A DNA stretch of 64,000 bases from Evernia prunastri. Lineage: Eukaryota; Ascomycota; Lecanoromycetes; Lecanorales; Parmeliaceae. Positions 1 through 10,794 of the stretch are shown here, in pieces; position 1 is the first letter of the stretch; every line of letters starts with the position of its first letter. The notes beneath the pieces are model-generated. The model was given only the letters and a program-made list of their open reading frames with translations, searched no databases and was not told where the DNA came from. Position numbers and translations under genes: made by a program. The stretch covers positions 274,816 to 338,815 of the forward strand of contig NKYR01000033.1 of assembly GCA_003184365.1 (NCBI GenBank), in the 5' to 3' direction.

Positions 1-660
1 CAACATGAGGAGACTGGGCCACGGCTTGAACAGTGACCCGGACGTAAGCATTCCGTACATTGTGTTCCAGGGCGTCCTCGAAACTTTTCGAAGTGGCTTA
101 GTTCAAACGGTACAGCGGATATTGCAAAGCTTCCCGTGGCATAGCAAGGCTTCAAAGATAGATTGAGGCGTTCAGGGAGGGACGCATTTTATCCTCTACT
201 GCATGGTACCACCAGTGCTACCTCGAGGAAAAGGTTCCTGTCCCGCAATAGCCTGGCTTTGACCTGGCTTTGACCCTTTTGCTTGACCTGGGCATCGGGA
301 TCGCTGTGACAGGCTCGAGACAAGACTTTGCTGGTCTTCAAAGGATGTTGTGAATATATGTTTCAATTAGTCTGCATGTTACACATAGTTTGGTGTCGAA
401 ATGCCGCCAGATTCAATTTTGGGGGGGGGTTTTGTTGCAGAACATGCTCAATAGGACCGGATGAAGAAGGATAACTCGCTGGCTTTGATGAAGAATTATT
501 GGGTGTGCTCCTTTAGAGACAATTAAATTGCTTTCCCCGTTCTTAGTGAAGCGTGTGAAGGTCGGGAATGATACCTAGCTAGTGTTGCCGCTGTAGCGTA
601 GGTATTCAAAAAGAATTCGATTTCTTGGCATACTCTATGCAAAGATCCCCTTCACCACTT
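1..660. other. intergenic left edge
   Basis: I see no reading frame with coding character here. There is a run of nine to ten G at about 421-430. The segment is probably the distal promoter of the transketolase gene plus spacer from a gene left of the window. Confidence 0.4.
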
Positions 661-741
661 CCATTCTCTTCTTCCTCCTCCTCCTCACAAACTGAAGTCT
701 CATCATTCAACCTTGGATACAGCAATACAAGAATCGCAATC
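661..741 (+). promoter_or_regulatory. pyrimidine-rich leader before transketolase
   Basis: A C/T tract (about 661-688, CTTCTTCCTCCTCCTCCTC) lies roughly 55 bases before the transketolase ATG. Such CT-rich leaders commonly mark core promoters and transcription start regions of highly expressed genes in filamentous ascomycetes. The assignment rests on composition and position only. Confidence 0.35.
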
Positions 742-3232
742 ATGGGTTACGGCAAGGATGATGAGCTCGCTATCAATACGATTCGCCTGTTAGCCGTGAG
801 TTGAACCCCGCTACCTTATGCCCTCTGAGATATAAGCATCCCCCTATTAATTCTTGATCCTCTCTCTACCGCATCCACAAATCATATACTGATGAGCTTA
901 TGCTAATGAATTCCTCCTCACAAAGGTCGATGCCACCTTCAAAGCTAATTCCGGTCATCCCGGAGCCCCCATGGGTATGGCACCTGTTGCCCACGTCATG
1001 TTTAACAAATTCATGAGCTTCAATCCCAAGAACCCGAATTGGGTCAATCGTGATCGTTTCGTCCTGTCGTAAGTCGTATCTCCTCTCACAAGACTTTGGA
1101 TCCAGGACAGGTGCCATGGACGTTCAATTGGTACACTACGCTTCACCGGCATTGGCAGGACATAATGTCATTGATATGATTCTAACCTTCTGGTTTGGAT
1201 AGGAACGGCCATGGATGCATGCTTCAGTATGCTCTCTTACATCTCTTCGGCTACAAGGTGTCGTTGGACGATCTGAAAGCCTTCCGAGTATGTTTCCTAC
1301 TTCGTACCCGTAATTCCTTCAATCGTAGCTGACTCAACTTCCCATTACAGACGGTCGATAGCATTACACCCGGTCACCCCGAAGCTCAAGATACACCGGG
1401 TATCGAAGTTACGACTGGTCCCCTCGGTCAGGGTTTTGCCAACGCCGTCGGCCTTGCAATTGCACAAGCTCACACAGCTGCCGAGTTCAACAAGCCAGGC
1501 TTTGAGCTGATCAATAACCATACTTTTGCATTCTTTGGAGATGGTTGCGCTATGGAGGGCATTGCCAGTGAAGCTGCCAGCACTGCTGGGCACCTGCAGC
1601 TAGGCAATCTCATTATGATCTATGACGACAACCATATCTCAATTGGTAAGATCGCTGTTGTCCAAAATCCCTAAATGGTAGATTAACTCTTCCCAGATGG
1701 CGATACCAAGTGCGCCTTTACTGAAGACGTCTTGCAGCGCTTTGAGGCGTATGGCTGGCACACGCAATGGGTGAAGGAAGGTGATACCGATCTGGAGGGC
1801 ATCGAAGAAGCCCTCCGAATCGCTAAAGAGGTCACCAATAAGCCTTCAGTCATCAAATTGACCACAACCATAGGTTTCGGTTCTTTACTGCAAGGCACCG
1901 GAGGAGTGCACGGCAATGCCTTAAAGGCCGATGATTGCAAGCAGGTGAAGAAAAAGTTCGGCTTCGATCCAGAAGATTCGTTCGTCGTACCGCAGAAGGT
2001 CTACGATATGTACCACAAGCATGCCGCTGAAGGAGCTGCGAAAGAGCAGGAGTGGAACAAGATGTTGGAAAGGTACGGCCAAGAGCACAAGGCTGAGCAT
2101 GAGGACCTTTTGCGGAGACTGAGCGGCAAGCTCCCAGAGGGCTGGGAGAAAAAACTACCTACGTATAAGCCGGGAGACAAAGAGCAAGCATCGCGAAAGC
2201 TGTCAGAGGCTGTCTTGGAAGCCATTCACGGCGTCGTTCCTGACCTGATTGGAGGCTCAGCAGATCTAACAGGATCCAACAATACTCGATGGAAGGACGC
2301 TATAGATTTCCAACCTCCAGTCCTTGGCATTGGGGACTGGGCAGGCCGTTACATTCGTTATGGCGTGCGTGAGCACTCAATGGCCGGTATCATGAACGGA
2401 ATTGCTGCTTACGGCACTCTCATCCCTTTTGGGGGAACGTTCCTAAATTTTGTTTCCTACGCAGCTGGATCCGTCCGCCTGTCTTCGCTTTCGCACTGCC
2501 GTGTCATCTACGTTGCAACCCACGACTCCATTGGTCTCGGTGAGGACGGCCCAACACATCAGCCCATTGAGACTTTAGCTCACTTCCGTGCGCTACCCAA
2601 CATGATGGTCTGGCGTCCTGCCGACGGAAATGAGTGCAGTGCAGCTTACTACGTTGCGTTGACCTCGAAATCAACGCCCAGTATCCTTGCTTTGACTCGT
2701 CAGAATCTACCTCAGCTTGAGAATTCGACCCTGCAGAACGCCATTAAAGGAGGCTATGTTTCCGTCGAGAATGAGAAGGCCGACATTACGCTCGTCAGCA
2801 CAGGTTCAGAAGTCTGCATCTGTATTGAAGCGGTCAAATATCTCAAAGATAACCACAACCTCACCGCCCGCGTGGTCTCCATTCCCTGCTGGGAAGTATT
2901 CGACACACAATCCAAGGAGTACCGTCTGAAATGTCTACCTGACGGAATTCCCTCCTTGAGCGTCGAGGTTATGTCTACCATGGGTTGGGAGCGGTATTCA
3001 AATGAGCAATTTGGGTTGAACAGATTCGGTGCCAGCGGTGCTTACAAGGATGTCTACAAGGTAAATTGCTCAAATCGATGTTCATCGAAGTATTCAACTA
3101 TGCTAATGCAAAACGTAGAAATTCGAGTTCACTCCAGAGGGCATTAGCAAGCGTGCTGTGGCGACTGTTGACTTCTACAAGGGCACTAAAGTCCGCTCGC
3201 CAATCAACCGTGCTTTCCAGCAGCTCATTTAG
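742..3232 (+). CDS. TKL1: transketolase
   Basis: Transketolase (EC 2.2.1.1), thiamine-diphosphate enzyme of the non-oxidative pentose phosphate pathway, cytosolic. Six exons join in phase: 742-795, 926-1068, 1203-1287, 1351-1645, 1697-3060, 3119-3232, giving 684 residues, close to the usual fungal 680-690. The N-terminal domain shows ANSGHPGAPMGMAP, GHP and TTGPLGQG. The TPP/metal motif is GDG at 157-159 through DDN at 186-188. The middle domain shows GGSADLT and YGVREHSMAGIMNG with the catalytic Glu at 418, then ATHDSIGLGEDGPTHQPIE and RPADGNE. The C-terminal domain ends in FYKGTKV. The start sits after a CT-rich leader and begins MGYGKDDELAINTIR, like other fungal transketolases. Dihydroxyacetone synthase is a paralogous alternative, but length and motifs favour transketolase. 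No lesions seen. Confidence 0.96.
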
Positions 3233-3428
3233 ACACCTTCTTCATTTGCTTCACGATGCTTGCTGGCCACTTGAACGGTAGATTTTGTTATGACTTGCAC
3301 GTAACGTATGCTTTCAGAATTAGATAAGCGCAAAGCGAACAGAATTACACATCCATTACAGGAAGGAGATTGAGGTCTCCACGCCCTATTCTCTCCACAA
3401 AACTCCACTGGGACGCCATAGTATCAGA

Positions 3429-3785
3429 TTACTTACCTCCATTAAATGACAGAATTGTAAAACCGAGGGGATTATCCTCTATCCCAATGTAGAACCTTGT
3501 TAAGTCCGGAAAAGCTGCTTCCCCAGATATAAAGGGACCCCAACCGAACCATTTTATATACTTCGTAAAGTTCGTCCCTTCCAGCAAATTTTGCGTCATA
3601 TGTGCAACACTATCAATCCAGGTAGGCAATCGGTCTCGTACGCCCGCTACGATCGAGGTCAGCTGGACTATGTCTGACTTCCCATCAAAAGGTGAGGAGT
3701 TTCCAATTCTGGTCTGCACAACAGCCTGCCGGCACGGACCTAAGCGGCTGCCATGAAGCCCCGGTGGTGCGATGGTGCGAACCAA
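3429..3785 (-). other. unassigned ORF, possible gene remnant
   Basis: An uninterrupted 118-codon frame lies on the minus strand between the 3' ends of transketolase and the DUF202 gene. Its C-terminal half (WIDSVAHMTQNLLEG, then KYIKWFGWGPFISGE) has protein-like composition, but I cannot name a family. It could be a terminal exon, a remnant or chance. There is no upstream room for more exons without running into the DUF202 gene. Confidence 0.2.
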
Positions 3786-3878
3786 TTCATAGGTTCAGGC
3801 TCTGTTTCAAGGTGTACATCAAGACTTCTGCGGTTGCTGGAGGATACGGAGGAACATGGGTCATTGAGGGCCAGGCTC

Positions 3879-4941
3879 CTATCTCTTCTCGAAGACGCTT
3901 GGATCAACGACGCAAACAATGACCAGACTGGTGACGATCAAAGCGAGAGCGACGAAGGTCACGAGGAAGACGCTGCCTCTGCTGGCGGGGAATTTACCGC
4001 GTATGATCCAGTACTTGGTTTATATATCAGCATGCGTACAGTGTAGCTCCAACAGTTTCCAGCCATGTTCGCTGACATACCTGGCTCTCAAAGTACCTTC
4101 TCCCTCCGACGAGCAAGACGAGAATGGCGATTCCTAGAAAAGTAGCTCCCAATGGCTTTCCCACCTGGCGTAGATGGTACGTGTTGTCCGGGTTGGTAGG
4201 TGTATAGCCTTCCCGCTCCGAGATGGTGGTATTGAGCCGAAAAAGTTGCGTTACAGCAATGCCGATAGAAGCGAAGGCGAGGGAGGTGCGAAGCCAGGCC
4301 AAGAAAGTACGTTCTGGCGAGAATGAGTCGCCGATAGCGCATCAGGACAGAATGAAAGAGCCTCCGAGTCGATGATAAGAGCAGAGAGAGGGAGAGAGAG
4401 AAAACCAATCAATGGAATAATAAGATCTGGACACACCAAGAGCAAGGTGATCTCTGGCAACACTCCCCTTGTTTTCCAACTCCACACTCCCATATTTATC
4501 CGCCAATTCTTTCCACCAACTTCCTCCTTCATCCTTACCCTCATCGGGTGTACCCTCTCGCCCTTGCGATCCCAAACCCGATGGCCCTCCTTTCCTCCTC
4601 CTCGCGCTAGAGCTGCTGCTGTGTCGAGATGTGCCGGGTTCACGAGACCCGTCGAGCTGCGCGGCAAACGTAGAGTCGTAGCTCCTGTTCTTTGCCCCGC
4701 CTCTTTCCCGATTAACGATGGGGGTGATCTCGTCAGCTGAGCTTTCCGTTTGCTGCTGCTGATGGAAGTCACTTCTTGGAGAGACGGAGCGAGACATTGG
4801 GGCATCCGGGTTGGAAAATTGGACGCTCCGAGATCGGGGCATGGCACTTGAGGGTAACTCGTTGGCTGCTGAGGAGGGTTTGAGCTGGGAAATTGGGGGG
4901 ACAAAGGTATCGGGAGAGGATTGGGCGGAATGAGTGTCCAT
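3879..4941 (-). CDS. DUF202 domain membrane protein
   Basis: Small integral membrane protein of the DUF202 (YidH/VTC1-like) family, function not established. Three exons, read from high to low coordinate (4941-4437, 4313-4081, 4013-3879), join in phase to 290 residues. The splice G|AACGT rebuilds the hallmark RDHLALERTFLAWLRTSL, strong support for the model. The first about 160 residues are Ser/Pro/Gln-rich and predicted disordered. Three hydrophobic helices follow: SLAFASIGIAV, GATFLGIAILVLLVGG, and SVFLVTFVALALIVTSLVIV near the C-terminus. Family members are usually little more than the three-helix unit, so the long disordered N-terminus is an extension seen in fungal versions. The start is the first ATG of the frame and could lie elsewhere. 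A vacuolar or ER membrane location is inference. Confidence 0.85.
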
Positions 4942-5359
4942 GAGGAGAGGAAAGGAGGTGGAGCAGACCTGGGTAGATGGAGGATATTAATTGGCTCAAG
5001 CTTGCTTTTTTTTACAATTGGACTCCAGAATCCAGAGGGGCCGAGGCTCCAACGGGAGATCTTTGCCAAGAGCGCCAAAGAAGATTTAAAGCTCTCTCCA
5101 TTGTCAACTTATACTAAAGTAACTGATCTTAATTCACCATTGTCATACAAGACGTCCTTCATGTGTCTCAGTGGGACCAAAATGCTCGAGCATTCGCTTT
5201 CTCCAAATCCACCGGATACAAGACATACCAGACATACAAACATATAACGCTCCCGCTCCCTTGTACCACGTAATAGTAATCTCAGGAAAATCTGTCTTTC
5301 CGGTCTTTGAATTGCCTCTTCAGATACAAGATACCTCCATGACAGTACTGACTGATAAA

Positions 5360-7256
5360 ATGACTCGAATTACAACGTATCTCTTGGGCTCAGGTTCAGT
5401 GGTGTGCCACCGGTGCCACTCTCTTACTGTGAGAATCGGTGCACGTTGGCTACGTCCTTCTCCGCCTTTGCCATCTGCTTGCAGTTTTCAACAGTTCAAA
5501 GCTTTGCCTTCGTCACCCAGAAGCTATTCAGATCGCCAATGGCTCCAACCGTCTCGTAAAGCTTTGCCTCAAAAGATCCTGTTCTGGATTCTGATCACCG
5601 GCGCTGGCTTCACTTACAGTATTCACAATGCCACACCCTTGGTACTTGAAAGTGAAGAGACGTTTCGACCGGCTGGTACAGGGAAGGTCAAAGATACCTA
5701 TCTCCCACCCATTTTACCTTTTACACTTGAATTGGCGAACGAGGCGTTACGGCGGGAGGAAGGCTCGCGAACCGTTAGAGCTGGTAGTGGTGTCCTTCGC
5801 TACGATACCATGCAGCTTCCCAGTAACCCGATATCAGAGGATGATTACGTCTCGGCTTCAGGTTATGAAGAGGGCGAAATCAAGTGGATGCTGTTCGGTA
5901 TCTTTGACGGACATGCGTAAGATATCCGGATTTGAGTCAACGATCTCGACTGACAAACCAGCGGATGGGAAACAGCGGCAGTGCTTTGCGAATATCTTTT
6001 TCCATATATAGCTTATGAGCTGGAAGCCATCTCATTCACGGGATATCCGAGTGACGGTATGTAAGTCTCGGATTTGTTTGCTCCTAGGTGTTTTGGGAGT
6101 TGTGGTGCCCTTCGCGTTCGTAAAAATTCTTTTCGGACTCGAGAATGAGCTTCAGGATCGCCAACGCCGACACTGACTCAACCTGCAAACCAGCTGATCC
6201 TCAGGGTACTGACCAGGCCATCAAGAGCGCTTTTCTCAAGCTTGACAAAGAAATCATGGAGCAAAGTGCCGCAGCAATAACTGGACCGAGTTTTCTCAAC
6301 GAAGCAATGTCTAAGCTAGCCCCGGCTTATTCTGGTTCCTGTGCTCTTATATCGTACTATCATAGCGAATCTCACGTACTCAAAGTGGCGTGTACGGGAG
6401 ACTCACGCGCCGTCCTTGGCCGGCGCAATGCTGCAGGTGAATGGGAAGCGATAGCTCTGTCCAGTGACCAAGTACGTGGATCGATCTTTACCCTTGAAAA
6501 GCGGAGAAGAAAATCTGATTTCGGAGCATTAGACAGGTTATAACAAGGACGAAGCCGCAAGGTTGCACAGAGAACATCCAGATGAACCCACGCTTGTGAA
6601 AGATGGGAGGATCCTTGGACTCGCTGTAACGCGGGCTTTTGGGGATGGTAGATGGAAGTGGTCGCGTCAAGTGCAAGAGGAAGCACGACGAAGGTTCTTC
6701 GGCCCGAGAGTGCGGGAACCTCTCATTTCGCCACCCTATCTCACAGCGTTGCCGGTAATAACCACTACGAAGATTGAGCCAGAGAATGGAGACTTTGTTA
6801 TCATGGCATCAGACGGATTGTGGGACCATCTTACAAGCGAGCAGGCGGTCGAATTAGTCAGTCGATGGCTCAAGACCCATGATGTTACGAAGGATACTCC
6901 TGCTCCAGATCTAGCCGAAGCATCCAGTACTGATCCCGTGCACGAGGTATCGAATCGACGAAACCCAGATCCAAATATGGCGTACACCAATAGCCAAGCC
7001 GCTGATGTAAAGCAATTTGTAGTGATAGATGACAACGCGGCCACCCATTTGACTCGAAATGCATTAGGAGGAGGCAACGAGGACATGCTTTGTGGTCTGC
7101 TGACTGTCAGCCCCCCATACTCGAGGAACGTAAGGTAAAGTACAAGTGCAGACGTCTCAGCCGAGTAACTTGGCGCTGACTTTCTTCTATAGAGATGATA
7201 TCACGGTGAACGTAATCTTTTTTGGAGAGGATGGCACAACAATACAGAGTCATTAA
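5360..7256 (+). CDS. PP2C-family protein phosphatase, probably mitochondrial
   Basis: Metal-dependent Ser/Thr phosphatase (PPM/PP2C), closest in layout to fungal Ptc5/Ptc6 pyruvate-dehydrogenase-phosphatase-like enzymes. Five exons, 5360-5916, 5962-6056, 6194-6471, 6533-7134 and 7193-7256, join in phase to 531 residues. Visible PP2C motifs: FGIFDGHAGWETA (metal-binding Asp183, Gly184), CTGDSRAVLGR, GLAVTRAFGDGRWKW, MASDGLWDHLT and the final RDDITVNVIFFG with a metal Asp. Residues 1-60 are rich in Arg, Ser and hydrophobics with almost no acidic residues, like a mitochondrial presequence, followed by a hydrophobic stretch (ILFWILITGAGFTY) that may anchor it in the inner membrane. The ATG at 5360 has A at -3; in-frame ATGs at 5339 and 5171 are alternatives. 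The substrate is inferred, not visible. Confidence 0.9.
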
Positions 7257-9036
7257 ATTCTGTCCTATTAGAGCATTCGGCAACCAGCAAGTCTCTTTTC
7301 GATATCATGGCCCAGTAATGCTGATGTGGCAATACCGCTTTGACATGAAGGCATTGTGAACCTGCGGTCCTTCTGATTATTGTTGAGACGATGGGAAAGG
7401 CAGCTGTCAAACGCTTGACGATTTGGATATAGCAGCCAGAGCTCTAAGTATGTCGCCTTTACTCCATGACTACCAGCGGCTATACCAGAGTTGATAAGAT
7501 GGTCTGCTTTTTCTGCAGCCAAGCCTTGCCATAGAAGAAAGCGTTGTACATTACGGATAGGCTCTGTCAAGGCGCACGGACAGATGCTATGAATGGAAGC
7601 TGTATCGATTGTACAAAGTAGCGACAACGTTGTACAGGCTAAGCAAGCAAGCAAGCAAGAGCGATTTCATCGATGCAGCGACTTCATGGCAACTCATTAC
7701 CTACCTACCCACCAAGGTTGACAGCGATGTCGATTTGTCTTGCCAAATGGCTTCAGGAGTTTACTCCTGAGCAGTAGTGGAAGTTGGTGCAGATTACGGA
7801 TAGGACATGCCGTAGGACGGCTCACAGCATCAAGCTCATACTAGTCTGAGAGGCACAGAGTATCCGTATGATATTAATGATGAGCATTTAGCCATTATTA
7901 TTTCAGGGACCGAAGGGTCTCTCCTCGAGTAAAGTACTCTATGCGATTTTGCCATGCACATAATAGTACGTAATACCTAATCTATATTCTGAGACATGTG
8001 ATTCAATACCTTTGTTAATTTGTTTCGAGTTGACCGCTTTTGAGGCTGGAAAGGACCCTCGGGAGGATGTTTGATGAGATAAGATTAAGGGTGACCCAGG
8101 GGGGACCTGCGCGCTTCTAAGTTCTAGGTAAGGTACTAGAGGAGCACTAAAAATCTAATTAACTTAATGGGTAAGAGGTTAATAAGCACGTGTGATTTTC
8201 AGGGGTAACTTAATGATTTGGATTTTTGTATCTCATCATCTCACACCCCGTGCATAAGCATACATCTGATGAAACATGGATACCTACCTTACTCTCGGTA
8301 TGGTAATTTAATAAAATGGACTGAGCGACCGAGGGTTTCGGTGACTTATCATGGGCAGCATAGATACAATAATACATCTCATGGGTACTAGATCAGATGT
8401 CCCCGTATGTTATATAATATAACACTGTTTCTTCTTCTATCTACCACCTTAGTCAACGTCAAATACATCACAACGCCCCTCATAATTTCATTTTACCAGA
8501 ATGTCAATCAATGATAATGAGGGGCAAAAGACATTAGGTACCTACCTACGACTACCAGTTATTACTTGCAACAATAACGTTGGATTCATTAGCTTCATTG
8601 GTTTCAGAATCATACCAACTCACACTCGATTTCCATTATTATTGTTTAAGTACCCCAATGCAATTAATTTCAATCTATTTGACCTTTCACCATTTCATCC
8701 CCTGCACTAAGGTAGGTCGGTCCATAGGACCATAGCTAAGGTAGGTAGCCCGAATCATACCTTACTCAAGTAAAGTACTCATCAATCGCTCACCTCCTCT
8801 TCTCTTTTCTCCCCTCCCACCAACTTTCATTACCACATTCATTCCTGCACCACCGCACGCCTTTTTCTTCTCTCTTTCAATTTGTATCACACGAGTCCGG
8901 GACTCTTGCGTGCCAGTCACTCCTTTCCAGTCACTCTTTCACATTTCTCATCTGCCTTTACTGCTTCCTACACACTTCATTTCCACCCTTACTCGCCATC
9001 CGAACAGCCACTGCTTGCTCAGAGAAACCCCGCATC
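7257..9036. other. intergenic region between PP2C and DUF1996 genes
   Basis: No supportable gene. The stretch contains GCAAGCAAGCAAGCAAG at about 7645-7660 and AT-rich sequence around 7860-8000. Several copies of a TACCTA/TAAGGTA-type motif lie at about 8536-8550, 8708-8718 and 8738-8748. A C/T-rich tract at about 8790-8880 precedes the next gene and is its likely promoter. Confidence 0.5.
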
Positions 9037-10794
9037 ATGCGTTTCCTTACCCTGGGCCAAATGGCCTTTCTACTCGCTCAATCACCCTTCGTGAACAGCC
9101 TCGGCCCGTCAGCCTGCTCTGCAGGCCCGGGAGCATCCACCCCTGTCCCCATAAAGCAGGTCATCGTTGGCCTTGCACCCCTCATGTACGGGCGAGTGGA
9201 CCCTATCATCGCCCCCGGTCAGGCCTCGGCCCATGTGCACATGTTAATGGGTGGCTCCAATGTGAGTCCTTCCATGGAGGATGACACCGCGCTCGACTCC
9301 TCGTGCACATCGACACAGGCCAAAGCAGACAAGAGCGTGTATTGGACCCCAAGGTTGAGTTTCAAATCCCCCCAGAACGGCAGCTACTATCCCGTGCCTG
9401 CAACTCAAGAAAAGGTCTATTACAGGTAAGTCCACTACATCCCACACCCGCCACTCTCCACTGACTCTCCAGCTATGCCTTGACGACTTCAGACAAGCTC
9501 GTGGCCTTCCCACCAGGCTTCCGAATGCTCATCGGCGATCCTTACAAGCGCAATTTGTCGGGTATGGATGCCACCCCCCTACAAGGCGGAGGAATCTACC
9601 TCGGAAGAGACCCTGGCCAGGGCACTCCCCAACCAGTCCAATTCACGTGTCCCACGGCCGACGGTTCCAATCCATATTCGGCGCAAAGTAAACTAAACTC
9701 CGGCTTGGGCTTCCCTATGGCCAATTGCGACGCATTTGCAACAGGCATGCGTTACGACATTTACTTCCCCGATTGCTGGGACGGTAAAAACCTCTCAGAC
9801 TACACCTCTGGGAGAAGTTATTCAAGCACTGCCGGCACCAAAAACGGTGAGCAGAATTGCCCGGCAGGCTGGACGCATTTCCCAGCAATGCATATGGAAG
9901 TCTATTGGGACATTGACAGCTTCGCGAAAAATGGTCTTTGGAAACCTGCTAGTGACAAATGGCCTTTTGAGTTGGCGCAAGGCGATCCTACGGGCTTCGG
10001 CATCCACGGAGATTTCGTGAGTCATCCCAGCGGCGTTTCCGCACCCTTCTCATAAGCGCAGGCTAACGAATTAGTTTGCTGGTTGGGAAACCGATACTTT
10101 GCAAACTCTCATTGATGAATGCAAAACGTGTGACGGAGACGGCGAGGTCGATCAATGCCTGGATGCTTCCGCTATCAACACCTCGGACGAGATGAATGCA
10201 TGCTCCGTGCCGTCTCCAGTGGATGAGCCTATCTGGGGCTGGTTGGAAAACCAGCCAGCATGTAACAAGCCTCAACCAGGCCCTCAGTACGCCGTACAGG
10301 CGACTTGCCAAGAAGCCGGTCTGAGTACGCCAACTACTCAACACAGTGATGTCCCTGGGTGGACTTACCAAGGCTGCTATCTGGACTATGTCAATTATGA
10401 ACACCTGTTGACAGGTGCGTCTGCTGCGCTCCCGAACCCTGTCACACCGGAGTGGTGCGCAGGATTTTGCAGTGGTACGGGCACCGCGGATGCGACGCAG
10501 AAAGCACAGACGAAAAAATACACGTGGATGATGCTAGAGTACTCCTACCAATGCTTTTGTGGTGATAAGCCATCGCTGGTGGAAACCCCATCTAACACCG
10601 TTGCCAATGGACTCGTGCAAGGCGTATGCAACTCGGTCTGCACAGCCGACCCGACCCAGATCTGTGGTGGATCAAACGGCAACTACAGCCCCGCTTCGTT
10701 CTACAGCCTCGATGGTGCTAATACATCGTCAACAAAAGAGAAGAGAGCGACCCACCTACACCGCCACGCCCATGCCCACGGAAATTCTTTGTAG
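9037..10794 (+). CDS. secreted DUF1996 and WSC domain protein
   Basis: Extracellular protein, probably wall-associated, biochemical activity unknown. Three exons (9037-9425, 9473-10016, 10075-10794) join in phase to 550 residues. An N-terminal hydrophobic signal peptide (MRFLTLGQMAFLLAQ...) is followed by a DUF1996 domain (about residues 48-320), recognised by PIIAPGQASAHVHMLMGG, CTSTQAKADKSVYWTP and CPAGWTHFPAMHMEVYWD. A WSC carbohydrate-binding domain (about 405-515) follows, with GWTYQGCYLD, a YSYQCFCGD core and ICGGSNG, and evenly spaced cysteines. The C-terminus ends in a dibasic KR followed by a His-rich tail (THLHRHAHAHG). No GPI signal or membrane anchor is visible. DUF1996-WSC fusions are common in plant- and substrate-degrading ascomycetes. 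Start chosen as the ATG immediately before the signal peptide. Confidence 0.92.

Noticed and set aside
7268..7654. 128-codon minus-strand frame downstream of the PP2C gene
   Set aside because: Cys/Leu-rich composition without domain pattern, overlapping the 3' end of the phosphatase region; probably chance.
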